A stretch of DNA of 64,000 nucleotides from Larix kaempferi. Taxonomy: Eukaryota; Streptophyta; Pinopsida; Pinales; Pinaceae. The DNA is taken from contig BSBM01000320.1 in NCBI GenBank assembly GCA_027924585.1, positions 124,001-188,000 of the forward strand, read 5' to 3'. Positions 20,033 to 31,707 of this stretch are shown here, in pieces (the stretch's first letter is position 1; each line of letters starts with the position of its first letter). The position numbers and the translations under genes are program-made. The notes beneath the pieces are model-generated. The model searched no databases. It saw only the letters and a program-made list of their open reading frames with translations, and had not been told where the DNA came from.

Positions 20033-21798
20033 TAGTTGGACTTGGGGGTGCATAAGTGGACATGTGGGGTCCACATGAGAGAATATTCCTCCTTTAAACA
20101 TGGAGCCATCCCCAAATTCGAGTTGGAAGGGAAGAGGTAACATTCATGAAGGAAGAGGAAGATTCATAGTGATAAAAATAGGCAATGATAGATTCTATGA
20201 CAACTATGACAAGTATTATGACACTTATGACAGATTCTATGACACTTATGACATATTCTATGACACTTGCAAATTCTATGACATCTATGACAATGTAAGA
20301 GCTAAAAATAGACCAAGAGGGAGCATGAGAGTAGTTACACATATCGAAAGCATCAAAAAAATTCCCCAAGTCGAATTCATGGAGGAGTTGGAGACAAAAT
20401 ATGAGTCAAGTGTCATGTGGGGCCAATGAAGGGTCATAACCCCCACTAATTCGAATTTCATGAGTAATTAGGATATAATTTGAGTTATAAGGAGGTAAAT
20501 GAGTCAAATAAAGTTATTAAAAGGAGGCCAAGTCGAAATGGAGTATATTTTGATCATTTTTTGTTTGCATCTTTGCAATTTGGAGAGCTCCAATCTTGTC
20601 CTTTCACGGTGGATGTTTATCCTCCCTGCCATAGTACCAATTTCGAGGGTGCAAGATTCCCATCCAATTTGGTTGATGGAGAGGCCATTCATACATCTCA
20701 AAAGAGCTTCATGGATATTTTTTGATGTAGTTTCAACCCCCATCTGAGTTCAAGTTCATATTCTCTCTTCCTTCTCTATTATCATTCTCCTATCTTTCTC
20801 TCAATGTTCATGTAAAGTGAGATAGCGCACTCTTTGTTGCATATAGATAATGGAAGGATGTTGTTTCAACCTTATGAATTTGTTAATGGATTCATAAATT
20901 TATACTAGATAGATCATGAGAGCCACATATCGAAATACTAATCACTTCATGTACTATTTCTCCAAGTAACATTGATATTCGAGCTAGTTTCCTCTTTCTC
21001 TCAATGTCATGTAAAGTGTGATAGCGCACTTCTTGTTGCATCTAGCTAATGGAGGATTTCTATTTCGACATTATGGACATGTTATTTTTTGCATAAATAT
21101 GTAATAGACATATCATGAGAGCCACACCTCGAAATCCCTTGGACCATATAATAAAACTCAAGCAAAAACCACCATTTTGAGTCATTGCACCCTTGTATAC
21201 ATTTATAAAACTTTGAGCATTTATATATCGGTTTTGCAACAGAATTATTCTGAATTTTGTATATGCTTTGGAAGACTATTATTTATTGTACATGTGACAT
21301 AAATTTTATTCTGACCCCTTTTTGCATTTGCTTAGAATTCCATGTAAAAATCTCTGCTATATTGCTCACAATTTCCAAGCAATGAATGTGTCCTATAACC
21401 TTCTGTTTCAAGAGTGCCTTAGCAAGCTATAAATATGAATCAACTATGCACGTAGGTTTTTTTTAAGGTCCTTGATATGATCCAAGTGTCTGTTATGAAA
21501 TTTGGGAGGCTCATCCAACATTTGGGATTCCAAAAGAGTCATCTACCCTTGGGGTTTTTAACATAGATTTTCCTAGTATTTTTTCCTTTCATTCTCCAGT
21601 TGTAAATGCAAGTTGCTGAAGTCTTTAGAAAGTGTACAAGAATATTATATATGCATTAGTGTGTCCTAATACACCTCAATCCACTCCAGACATAATTCGA
21701 AACCATTTGGGATCATTTGGGACAGTTTGGGGTTTAACACTAGTCCAAGGTTTGAAAGTGGGCCAAATTGGGTAAAATTTCAATTTGGGGATATTACA
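20011..21798 (+). mobile_element. Nested solo LTR (1788 bp), TSD AACCT
   Basis: It starts TGTCATGTCCCC and ends TTGGGGATATTACA. AACCT lies on both sides (20006-20010 and 21799-21803). No PBS or internal sequence follows, so it is a solo LTR, probably gypsy by its ends. Inside are two degenerate direct repeats of about 200 bp (about 20791-20990 and 20991-21190, sharing CATGTAAAGTG and ATAGCGCACT), and a TATGACA-rich stretch at 20188-20294. The orientation follows the resemblance of its ends to the element at 23935. Confidence 0.88.
20188..20294 (+). repeat. TATGACA-type short tandem repeat
   Basis: The words TATGACA, TTCTATGACA and CTTATGACA repeat about nine times. In one frame they encode a Tyr-Asp-rich peptide inside a 109-codon ORF (20100-20429). 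The repeat explains that ORF better than a gene does. Confidence 0.8.
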
Positions 21799-22097
21799 AA
21801 CCTTTAGTTCCCAACTACTTTGTTGAAATTAGATTTCTTCTCAAATTATGAATTTCCCTTACCTCTTTTAGCATCCATTTTCTTCCATTTTTTAATTTTA
21901 ATCATATCTTATCATTTCCAACAATTTTACATGGTTCATCATCTCCCAAATAAACCTATCCAAAATCACCTTGAACATAGACTTGAGAATATTTGCTATC
22001 AAGTGTGGAATGAAATGAAACCCTTGATTCTAACACCCAAGAATCAACAATATTATCTATTTTTAAAGTATTAAAGAATCTTCTAACACATAACCTA

Positions 22098-22905
22098 CTA
22101 CATTTGCTTCTTGATTATTCGCATATTTTCCATCTCGAGTCCTTCTTTTCCTTTTAGAGACCCGTAATATTTCATCAAGTGTCCTTTCTTCTCGTAATGA
22201 AAACACTGCATCCTCCCTATGGATTTGTATTTACCCTTCTTAGTATTCCCATGATTCCCTGGGCCCTTTCCTCTCTCCCTTTTTCTTCCCTTGTTCCTCA
22301 CAGTCAAAACATTACTTGATGTCTCACTTGTGCTTTTCCATCGCATTTCCTTGCTAAGGATAACACCATAGAAATTTAAAGTGCTTGAACTAGAGAGAAA
22401 ATTATTCACATGCATAACCAATCTATTGAAGATTTGTGTAAATGAGCACAATATCAAAACATACCTAACCTCGTAATCAAAGTTTACTCCTACATAACTT
22501 AACTGACTTGCGACTATGTTATACTCATTTAAATTATCAACAATCGACCCACCTTATAACATTTTCATATTAAATAAATGATTCATAAGAAATAAATTGT
22601 TGGAGGATAAGGGTTTTTCATACAATTTAGACTATGCCATCATTAGATTCTTTGTTGTATTTTCTTTTGAAACGTTGAAAACCACCAACACTGGAAAGCA
22701 CAATCGTATTGTTCCTAACGCCTTTCTATCAAGAACCTCCCATTGTTTTCCTTCATAGTCATTGAATTCTTTGATTTTCTTCCCAACGATAAGAAAATAT
22801 CATTTTTATATAGATAGTCTTCCATTTTCATCTTCCATATATGGTAGTTTTGGTCACTAAAATTCTCGACCATAAACATTCCTTCTTCTACCATTGCTCC
22901 CACTC
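22098..22905 (-). pseudogene. gag: Ty1/copia gag remnant of the old element
   Basis: The N-terminal piece (22903-22715) has VENFSDQNYHIWKMKMEDYL and then LYKNDIFLSLG, the usual start of this copia gag type. The C-terminal piece (22457-22098) has NNFLSSSSTLNF, a basic stretch and a knuckle reading CFHYEKKGHLMKYY, in which two of the three cysteines have become tyrosine. Stops and frameshifts lie between. The ATG-proximal start is near the PBS at 22967. Confidence 0.82.
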
Positions 22906-22950
22906 GAACTAGGAACTCTCATTTGTTGTGATTTTATTATCCAAATATAA

Positions 22951-22967
22951 CTTTAATGATGATACCA
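22951..22967 (-). promoter_or_regulatory. Primer-binding site of the old copia element
   Basis: On the minus strand TGGTATCATCATTAAAG starts two bases after the LTR end. It keeps only the first eight bases of the Met-tRNA site. Confidence 0.75.
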
Positions 22968-22969
22968 AT

Positions 22970-23519
22970 TGTTAGGAATATGCTCGAGGAGCCATAAAAA
23001 ATTGAATTTGAAAAAAAAAACACAGAAGAACATAATACAAGAGAGATATGGATATATGTGGTTCACCCAATATGGGATACATCCATGGATAAACAACCAC
23101 TTCTTCCTTTATTCCATCTAGAAAAATGAAGGGGTAAAAACTTCAAAACATCCATTGCAACCTCCTCTTCACTCTCTCAAAATATCCTCTCTCACACTAC
23201 ATAGTCGTAATCCAACGTCCTCATAAAAAAAGGTTGCATTGTAGGGGAAAATAGACACAAGCATTACTTCTACCATCAAATACATGACCTAATGATGAAC
23301 AGTCTAGATTGACTACAAAATTACAATATTTTACAAGGCATTTCCCCAAAAAATTTCTCTTTGAGGTTGCTCCAAAAAGGTTATCACCACCCCCTTGGAT
23401 CCCCTAGTGATATAAGTTGGGGTGGAATGATGTTCACACCCCTCATCATGAATTGGGATCCAAATGTGGCTTAAACATGAACTCTAAACCAAGAAGATAA
23501 TCAGTCACCACAACCAACA
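22970..23519 (-). repeat. 5' LTR (550 bp) of the old copia element
   Basis: The plus-strand text starts TGTTAGGAATATGC and ends CACAACCAACA. It pairs with 16544-17094, and TTCTA follows directly. Confidence 0.88.
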
Positions 23520-23524
23520 TTCTA

Positions 23525-23929
23525 TTTCAACATTTAGCTTGTGGATGCATTATTTTACTATGGAATATATTGTTCTTATATATGTGTGTGTGTGTGTGTG
23601 TGTGTAATTTGGCAACTTAAATTTTAAATTATGATGTTGGAAAAATAACTTAAGTACTCCAAGAATGACACCATAATGACGAAGAAAATTGGAGAAATTA
23701 TTCAATAATGATTTTTTTGTAATTTAGATGGAGTATTCTATTAGTAATGTACAAAAACATTGCAACCAATATGCATTATAGCCACCACAAGGAAAAATGG
23801 GTTATAATGGGTCAAAAACTATCAATGATGATATTCAGGCCAAATAGAGAGCATTATATATTTTCATAGGTTTTCCTGTATTGAAATATGTATATATCTA
23901 GGGTAAACAATTCATATATTATTCCTATC
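23525..23929. other. Interval between two elements, with a (TG)n microsatellite
   Basis: A TG run lies at about 23583-23605. Otherwise the interval is AT-rich, and no gene or element can be supported. Confidence 0.6.
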
Positions 23930-23934
23930 AATAG

Positions 23935-25368
23935 CGTAATACCCCCAGTTTTGACTTGGAATGTATTTACTCAAAATTATGTAAATGATTTAAATATTCT
24001 AGTATGGATTCCTAGTGTGGATCTCAAGGCCAAAGCCGAACTAGTGAATGGCTAGGCATGTATCATGTAAATATTTTTATCTGGACCATGTGATTGGATA
24101 CCATGCCAATTCGAAATGTATATAAGTATTATGTTGGAAAATAATAAAATGGTCCAAGATGGTTGTGTAAAGAGCACTAGAGGGACTATGATTCCACCAT
24201 AGGGGAAGAGGGAAGGGGGCCTATGGGAAACTAATCCTTTGCTGCCAAGTTTCAACCTTAGAACTCATCCAAAATCTTCCATGTGCCTTAAATAATCCAA
24301 TTACCTTATTTTGACTATTAAATCCAATCATTGAATGCACATGTGAGGTTGGTGGGGAAAAGTCACTTCATGTAGTTATTGAAGCATGGGGGTTGTGATA
24401 GTTATGTCAACTGTCAGCAGTCTTATTTACTCTATGGTCAGAAGCTATGTCAGTTGTATTTTCACCCTTACCTCATATCCTTAGATTCAACACTCTTTTG
24501 ATATTTATTCTCATTCTCTCATGCAGGCTACTACACTACGTAGATTTTTCCATTTCTATTCATGTCCATTACTAGACTGTGATTATACCCAGAAATTCGA
24601 ATTTGAAAACAAAGATGCATTTTTGGAAGCGAAAATAGATGGTTGTAGATGAGAAACGAAGTTGGGAAATCTAGGAACATTTACCCATTGAGTTCTACTA
24701 CTTTTGGATGCTTGAAAAGCCATGGATTAATGTTGCAGGAGGTTCTCCATTAGCATACAGCAAGTTGGACTCTTACTGCACACATTGGTAAGCATTGTAA
24801 GGGTTGGATTTCTTGAGGAAACTGTGGATTAGTGAAGGGAAATTCCTTCCTTGTGTTGTGTGAGGAAGTTGGAAGGAGTTCCATGGCTGTGATGGCTTAG
24901 TGATACCCCTGTAGAGCTCTAGTTGAGCTTTTGGATAAGCATAGTCAGCAGAATGGGTTGTGGGATGAGAGATAGAAGCCTGTAGGTGTTCCCTTCACCC
25001 TAGTGGCCTCATAGCCCATCTTGGGGGTGGCCTCTCAGTAGAAAGAGTATATGCTAGACAGAGTGCCTATGGATGGGTGGAAAATCACTCTTACACAACC
25101 AATTGCTTAGATCTTCTTTTTTTTAATATAAGTATTCTTATGTATTTGATGTGCCATGTTTTTATTTGTATTCATGTGATTATTATGCCTTTAATTTGCA
25201 TGTTATGTGTGTGTGGATCAAGCTGATTTATGTTGTGTGTTTTATTTCATTTATGCACATGCATTTGATTGTATGAATTTGTAATTATGGCTATGGGGAA
25301 AAATTCAGAGGCTCTGATTTAGTTAATGTCCCCTTCTATTGGTCGGATTGAGGGATGGGGACGTTACA
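23935..25368 (+). repeat. 5' LTR (1434 bp) of the chromovirus
   Basis: It starts CGTAATACCCCC (the expected TG has mutated to CG) and ends GGGGACGTTACA. The 3' LTR gives the intact start TGTAATACCC. Confidence 0.92.
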
Positions 25369-25371
25369 GAG

Positions 25372-25386
25372 TGGTATCAGAGCTTC
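25372..25386 (+). promoter_or_regulatory. Primer-binding site of the chromovirus
   Basis: TGGTATCAGAGCTTC lies three bases after the 5' LTR, a perfect initiator-Met-type site at its first 12 bases. Confidence 0.9.
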
Positions 25387-27043
25387 TGGTTATTGGATCT
25401 ATATGGGCCGCTAATGCACATTTACAGGAAAAAATTATGATTTATAGATGAATAATTTTGTAAATATCATATTATGTCAAGAGATGGATAAGGGCCAAAC
25501 ATAACTTTGAAATGGTCCCCTTATCCCCGAATTAAAATTTCATACAAATTCAAATTTTTTATAATTTTGGCAATTTTATGTGGGCCCCACCCATGCCATG
25601 TGGATGGGTGACGTAGAGGAGCCACGTGGGAAGGAGGCATGATCTGGAATTGTCACATCGGAATCGCGCATAAGAAGGTTTCCCAAGATGAAGCGCATTG
25701 AGGAAAAATATTTGACCATCGAATGCTAGGGTGGATCAATAGTTGCAGTTGATAGCACATGGGAAAATTGTGCAATGATTAACAATGGGTGGATGAAGAT
25801 CTGGTCGTAGATAAGGAGGAAGATCATTGGTCGAGGATCCCCATTCCCTAGGGAAGTGTGTGATGGTTAGAAATAGGTGGGAGAAGATCTGATTGTAAGA
25901 TCATATCGAATATCAATGACCCAAACACATCACGCATTGATAAAGTAACCGATGGTTAATTCAAAATGATGGATGCGTTGTGTGCAAAATCGCCGAGGAT
26001 GCGTGGCCTCTTTTGATTTCTCACACCTCCCCAAGAGATTTTTCAGAAACTGCTTTACAAGGGCACGTTACTGCTTATGGTAAGAGGGAAAACCACCAAA
26101 GCCCAGGGTCGAGCATTAGGTGGTGTGGCAGCCTAGTGGTGGGAGGAAGGTGACATGGCCGTGTCACAGGGTGACAAGTAGGCATGTCTGAGACATCGAC
26201 GAACACATCGACATCCTTGCCACATTAGTAGAAAAATCATATTTTCTTATGCTCTATTTACAAAAAAAAAATGAAGGTGTTTCCCTCAACCTGCCCTGCA
26301 GCGACGGAGGCCGCAAGGGGGCAAGCCCCCTTGATCCCCATTTTTTTTATCGACAAGGTTGGATCTGGATTCTAGCAGTAGCCATTGGCGCAACAAAATT
26401 TGGTCACATTTTGGACTATGAGAGTGGATGCTACAGCACTACAAAATTTTCTAAGTCCAACAGAAATAGAAAAATACAAAGTAGTTGATTCCAAAAGTTT
26501 ATAGTAGGTTACTAGAGCATCCAATGTGGAAACTGAGAATTGCTGAGTAATCCTAGTTAAATCTACTATCTAATCCAATAAGTAATTTTTCCTAGTTATC
26601 CATAGGTGATCTTATACAGGTGGATAAAGTTGGACTCTGAGGTTAAACACACCTACAGTAAAAGTGCATAATTTTGGCCAAATTAGCAATTTTGAAGGAC
26701 TGTAACTTTGCCTTTGGGAGTCAGAGTTGAGCATATTTATAGTCATTGGAAAGCTTGTATAATTGGGAAAATTTTCACTGGGTTAAATCATGAATTGGTA
26801 ATTGATATGCTTTTATAATTTGATCAAAAATGTGTGTGTAGCCATAATTGACAAAAACTGTCAATATGGGTAAATTCTAGAATACATGAAAATTGATTTT
26901 TATTTTATAATAAATCTAACAAATGTGTTTATATCAAGACTTTTGTAGATTCAGGAACATATCAGTGATTGTTAAAGCATCAACAATGAGTATAGTCCAG
27001 TTGAGACACCTCTGATCTTGGTTGGTCCAAGGGGGTCACCATC
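25387..27043 (+). other. Leader of the chromovirus
   Basis: About 1.66 kb lie between the PBS and the first gag ATG. The stretch includes a GC-rich hairpin (26315-26332, AAGGGGGC-AA-GCCCCCTT). The 79-codon ORF at 26249-26488 has no domain. Confidence 0.5.
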
Positions 27044-28522
27044 ATGGATGATGCACAGGATCCTTATGAAGTTAAGGAAGATGCAATGGGAGAGAATATT
27101 CATATTGAGAATGAAGAGACATAATCTAATGGTAGGAGAAATCAAGTGAATCCCCCAGGCATTGCAGATACCATGAGTAGCTTGAGGGTGGAGTTGTAGT
27201 GTTATAGATAAGACAATGAGAGACTTCTTAGAGCTCAAGAAGAGCAGAATCAGCTGAATGGAGCTATGCTCCAAAGTCTGACAAACATTCAGAGAAATAT
27301 TAACTCTAGGAATCATTCTGAAAATCAGGAGAAGAGTGGGAGTATATCAAGGAGGCATTCTCATAAGAGGTCCCACAGTTCAAGAAATATTTCTAGAGGC
27401 AAGTCATACACTCCATAAATATCCTCTAGTGATTCATCTGACTCTAAGGATTCCACTAAAGGATCAAGCTTTTTATCTCATAGGAAGAAGAGGAAGAGGT
27501 CTTCAAAGAACAACTCACATGAGTAATTTAGGAAGGCCAAACCTCCTACCTTTTATGGTGAGATAAAATCTGGTCAAGAAGCTAAGGCTTGGCTTCTTAG
27601 GATGAGGAAGTATTTCCGAGTCTAAGACTACTCTGGAAATATCAAATCAAGAGTGGTTATATTCAATCCAAATGGAAGAGCATCTATATGGTGGGATCAC
27701 CTTAGGAAAGTGAAGAAGATCAATCAAAGGAAGATAGTGTGGAAGCAATTCAAGAAATACTTCAAGCAAAAGTACCTCTCTGATAGGTACTATGATGGAA
27801 AAATTAAAGAATTCCATGAGTTGAAGTTGGGAAAAATGAATATGGAGGAGTATGCAAATAAAGTTTTGGATCTTTTGAGGTATGTCAAGTATATCAGAGA
27901 TGATAAGGTTAAAATTGAATGTTTTCTAAGTGGGATTCCTCAATCCTACAAGGATATAATTGAGTTTGATGAGCCTCAAACTCTATATGAGACCATAAGA
28001 AAGGTCAAGTATTGTAATGATCAAGCAAAAAGCAAGCCATATTTCCACAAGGCATGGAAGGACAAGAAGAATGAAAAGTTTGAGCAAAGGAAGAAGGGGC
28101 TTAGGCCTCCTCATTTCAGAAATAAACCAAGGAAGCCACCACAAGTTGTGACAAATCCAACTAAGATGATGGGAGGAAATCCAAGAGAACCACTTCAATG
28201 TTGGGGATGTGGAGAGGACCATTTGCTTAGAAATTTTCCACATCGGAATGGGAGTGCAAAGAAATTTCACAACATCCAAGAGGTTGAAACAATGGGTCAA
28301 GTGGAAAGGATTGTCCCTAGGATTTATGTAGCACTAGAGGACCACCAAGCAGATCATCAATCAACTATGGTTGAGGTTGAAGATAATATTTCTAAGCAAT
28401 CTATTTCTATTTCAATTGACCTTGGATCTACTCATAATTATATCAGTCCTAAAATTGTTGAGATCTGTGATTTTAAGAGAACCAAACATAGAAAGTCATG
28501 GTTGGTTCAACTAGCCACATGA
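27044..28522 (+). pseudogene. gag: Chromovirus gag and start of protease
   Basis: The frame begins at an ATG (27044, MDDAQDPYEVKEDAMGENI) and contains several stops before 27625. It then stays open as the gag core (RASIWWDHLRKVKK, WKQFKKYFKQKYLSDRYYD, MNMEEYANKVLDLL, CFLSGIPQSYKDIIEF), a basic stretch, and a zinc knuckle CWGCGEDHLLRNFPH in which the last Cys is lost. The protease motif follows at 28418-28426, but reads IDLGSTHNYI, so the catalytic D-S/T-G has become D-L-G. The frame is the same as that of pol downstream. Confidence 0.88.
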
Positions 28523-29872
28523 ACCAAGAGAAAATTTAGTGAAATGGTGGAGAAATGTCCATTATAAATGGGTGGAATATCCACTTGTGCAAATATGAAT
28601 GTTTTACCACTTGGTTCATATGACATTATCATTGGAATGGGCTGGTTGGAAGCACATAGAGTTAAACTTTATTGCTACAACAAGAATTTTGAGTGCATTG
28701 ATGATGAAGGAAACCCAAGTGTTGTGAAAGGAATTCCAAAGAAAAATTATGTTAGGCACATTTCATCCATGCAGCTGAAGAATTTTTGTAGAAAAGGTTG
28801 TCAATTGTATGCAACCCATATATTGGACAAATCTGAAAATGAAATTCCAAAATTGGAGGACTATCATGTGCTACAAGAATTCAAGGATGTGTTTCCCAAG
28901 GAAGTGCCAGGACTACCTCCCAAGAGCGACATTGATTTCACAATTTATCTTGTGCCAGGAGTTGCACCAGTGTATAAAACACCTTACATAATGAGCACAC
29001 CATAATTATTAGAGTTGAAAATGCAATTGCAAGAATTATTGGAAAAGAAATACAAAAGTCCAAGTGTGTCTCCACGGGAAGCACTTGTACTATTTCTGAG
29101 AAAGAAAGATGATACACTCAGGTTATGCATTGATTACAAGCAATTGAATAAAGTGATAGTGAAGAACAAGTACCCATTGCCTTGAATTGATGATATTTTT
29201 TATCAAATGAGAGAGGCAAAGATATTTTCAAAGATAGACTTGAGGTATGGATACCATCAAGTAAGGATTAAATAAGAAGACATTCATAAGGCAGCCTTTA
29301 GAATAATGTATGGACACTATGAATTTGTAGTGGTGCCATTTGGTCTCACTAATGCACCAGCTACCTTCATGTGTCTCATGAATTGCATTTTCCACAAATA
29401 TTTGGACAAGTTTGTTCTTGTGTTTCTAGATTTAATTCTTATTCACTTTAAGAATGAAGAGGATCATGAAGAACATTTGAGGATGGATTTGAGACTGTTA
29501 AGGGAGCATAATTTGTATGCAAAGCTAAGCAAATGTGACTTTTACAGGAATAAAATTCATTATTTAGGTCACATTATCTCAGAAGAAGGAATATCAGTGG
29601 ATCCAGAAAATATTGAAGCCATTATGAATTGGCCAACTCCAAAGAATATGATAGATATGAGATCTTTTATGGGTCTTGTTGGTTACTATATAAGATTCAT
29701 TGAAGGATTCTCCAAAGCTACACACCCAATCACTTCTTTACAAAAGAAGGGAATGAAATTTGAATGGACACATAAATGTGAGGAAAGCTTCCATCTATTG
29801 AATAATTTTATTACAAGTGCTCCAATTCTGAAAATTGTAGACCCAGAAAAAAAGAATTTGTGGTGTGTATAG
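28523..29872 (+). pseudogene. pol: Chromovirus pol: protease end and reverse transcriptase
   Basis: The stretch 28568-29005 reads LPLGSYDIIIGMGWLEAH (protease end), then LEDYHVLQEFKDVFPKEVPG and PPKSDIDFTIYLVPG, the linker into RT. After a stop come [49 protein letters not shown] and FVLVFLDLILIHFK. The RT catalytic box, normally (Y/F)LDD, reads FLDL at 29423-29434, so one metal-binding aspartate is lost. The thumb and start of RNase H follow (NWPTPKNMIDMRSFMGLVGY). In-frame stops occur near 29002, 29185 and 29272. No frame change is needed from gag up to 29872. Confidence 0.9.
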
Positions 29873-31676
29873 ATGCATGTAAACAAGGACTTGGATGATT
29901 TCTTATACAAGAAAATCATGTGGTGTGTTATGAGTCTAGGAAATTGAATGAGTATGAAAAGAATTGTGCCACACATGATATGGAACTTGCATCCATAGTG
30001 CATGCTTTAAAAAAGTGGAGACACTATTTAATGGGAAGAAAATTCAAGTTGAGGACAGACCATTGTCATCTGAAACATTTATTTCAGCAGCCAACATTAA
30101 ATGCAAGGCAAGCTAGATGGCTGGAATTTTTATGTGAGTTTTATTTTGAGATCAAACACATAAAAGGAAAATAAAATAAAGTGGTTGATGCAATCAGCAG
30201 AAAGGTTCAGGAAATGCATGTGGCAGGCATCACAACTTCCCAATTAGATTTAAGATGACGGGTTGTTAATTAACTTGTTGAAGATGAATTTTATGTGCAA
30301 ATAAAATAAAAATTACAACAGCGAAATTTTGAAAAGAGGTATGAAGGGTATAATTTGGAAGAGGATGGACTTCTTATTTATAAAAATAAAATTTATGTTC
30401 CAAATGTGGCAGACTTGAGGAGAATTGTTATGGATGAAATCCATAAAATTCCATATTCCGCTCACCCAGGATATCAGAAAACAATTGCTATAGCTAGGAA
30501 ACAATATTTTTGGTCGGGAATGAAAAAGGATACTGCCAAATATATATCAAAATGCATGAAGTGTCAACAAGTGAAATCTGAGGGCAGGTTTGTTGCATCC
30601 TTTTCCAATTCCGGAATGGAAATGGGAAATAATTTCCATGGATTTTACTACAGGTTTTCCAATGAATGTGAAACAACATGATTCTATCATGGTTGTGGTG
30701 GATAAATTGTCAAAATCAACAAATTTTATACCAGTTAAATCGACCTACAAGGTAGATGCCATTGCAAGGATTTTCATGAAATAAATTTTCAGCTTGCATG
30801 GATTTCCTAAGGCAATAATTTCGGATAGGGATGCCAAGTTCACTTCCAATTTCTGGAAAAGTCCTTTTGTAGACTTGGGAACACAACTGAATTTTAGCAC
30901 TGCCTACCATCCACAAACAGATGGACAAACTGAAATATTAAATCAGATTCTTGAAGATATGCTTCGCATATATATGTGATGGAAAAACCATCCAAGTGGG
31001 AAGATTATCTACACTTGCTATAGTTTTCATATAATAATGGGCAGCAAGCTTCGTTGGGAATGAATCCATTTGAAGTTTTATATGGAAGAAAGTGCAGGAC
31101 ACCAGTGACATGGGATAATCCAGTGAATAGAATTGTAATTGGGCCAGAATTGCTTTAGGAAATTGAACAAGAGGTTGCAAAAATTAGGAAAAATTTAAAG
31201 GCGGCCCAAGGTAGGCAGATAAGAATAGAATGCATAGAGAATTCAGTGTTGGGGATCATGTTTACCTTAGAGTGAGGCCAAGGAAGAGTTCCTTGTAGCT
31301 TGGAAGTTGTGCCAAACTATCTCCAAGATATTGTGGGTCATTTGAAGTACTTGAAAGAATAGGGCTAGTTGCATATTCAATTGCATTTCCTGCTAACACT
31401 AGAGCTCATAATGTTTTTCATATTTCTTTGCTTAAGAAATATGTACATGATCCTAACCATGTGATTGATTGGGGTGTGATTAAGGTGGAACAAAAGGGAG
31501 AGTTCCAAACCGAGCCACTATGCATCCTAGACAAGAAAGTAACATTGCTCTGGAACCAAGCCATTAGACATGTAAAGGTGCAATGGAAGCATTTCGGTCT
31601 CGATGAGGTTACGTGAGAGTTGGAGGATGCCATGAAAGAGGAATATCCATTTTTGTTCTAATTTTGAGAAAACACC
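29873..31676 (+). pseudogene. pol: Chromovirus pol: RNase H, integrase and chromodomain-like tail
   Basis: After a frame change near 29880-29910 the RNase H segment reads RKLNEYEKNCATHDMELASI, KLRTDHCHLKHLFQQPT and FYFEIKHIKGK. The integrase has the H-C-C part of its zinc finger (HPGYQKT, CMKCQQVK), then, after another frame change near 30600, [21 protein letters not shown] and [14 protein letters not shown]. The three acidic residues of the DDE triad are visible. After a poorly readable part (about 31000-31330), KLSPRYCGSFEVLERIGLVA and LCILDKKVTLLWNQAIRHVK are followed by a WELED-like end, interrupted by a stop at 31615. This is the CR-type chromodomain motif that targets chromoviruses to chromatin. 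Confidence 0.88.
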
Positions 31677-31693
31677 AAGGTCGGTGTCATTCC

Positions 31694-31707
31694 AAGGGGG
31701 AGGGGAT
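31694..31707 (+). promoter_or_regulatory. Polypurine tract of the chromovirus
   Basis: AAGGGGGAGGGGAT abuts the 3' LTR start TGTAATACCC. Confidence 0.88.

Larger units (their letters stand above)
16544..23519 (-). mobile_element. Full-length Ty1/copia element (old), with nested solo LTR; TSD TTCTA
   Basis: On the minus strand the order is 5' LTR (23519-22970), PBS, gag, integrase, RT and RNase H remnants, polypurine tract, 3' LTR (17094-16544). TTCTA flanks both ends (16539-16543 and 23520-23524). The two LTRs differ at many positions and by indels (very roughly 15% by eye), so this is an old insertion. A solo LTR (20011-21798) has inserted between the gag and integrase remnants. Pol is broken into short pieces by stops and frameshifts. 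Confidence 0.92.

Noticed and set aside
20100-20429. 109-codon plus-strand ORF with a Tyr-Asp-rich repeat
   Set aside because: It lies inside a solo LTR, and its repeat comes from TATGACA simple sequence. No domain, and no sign of a gene.
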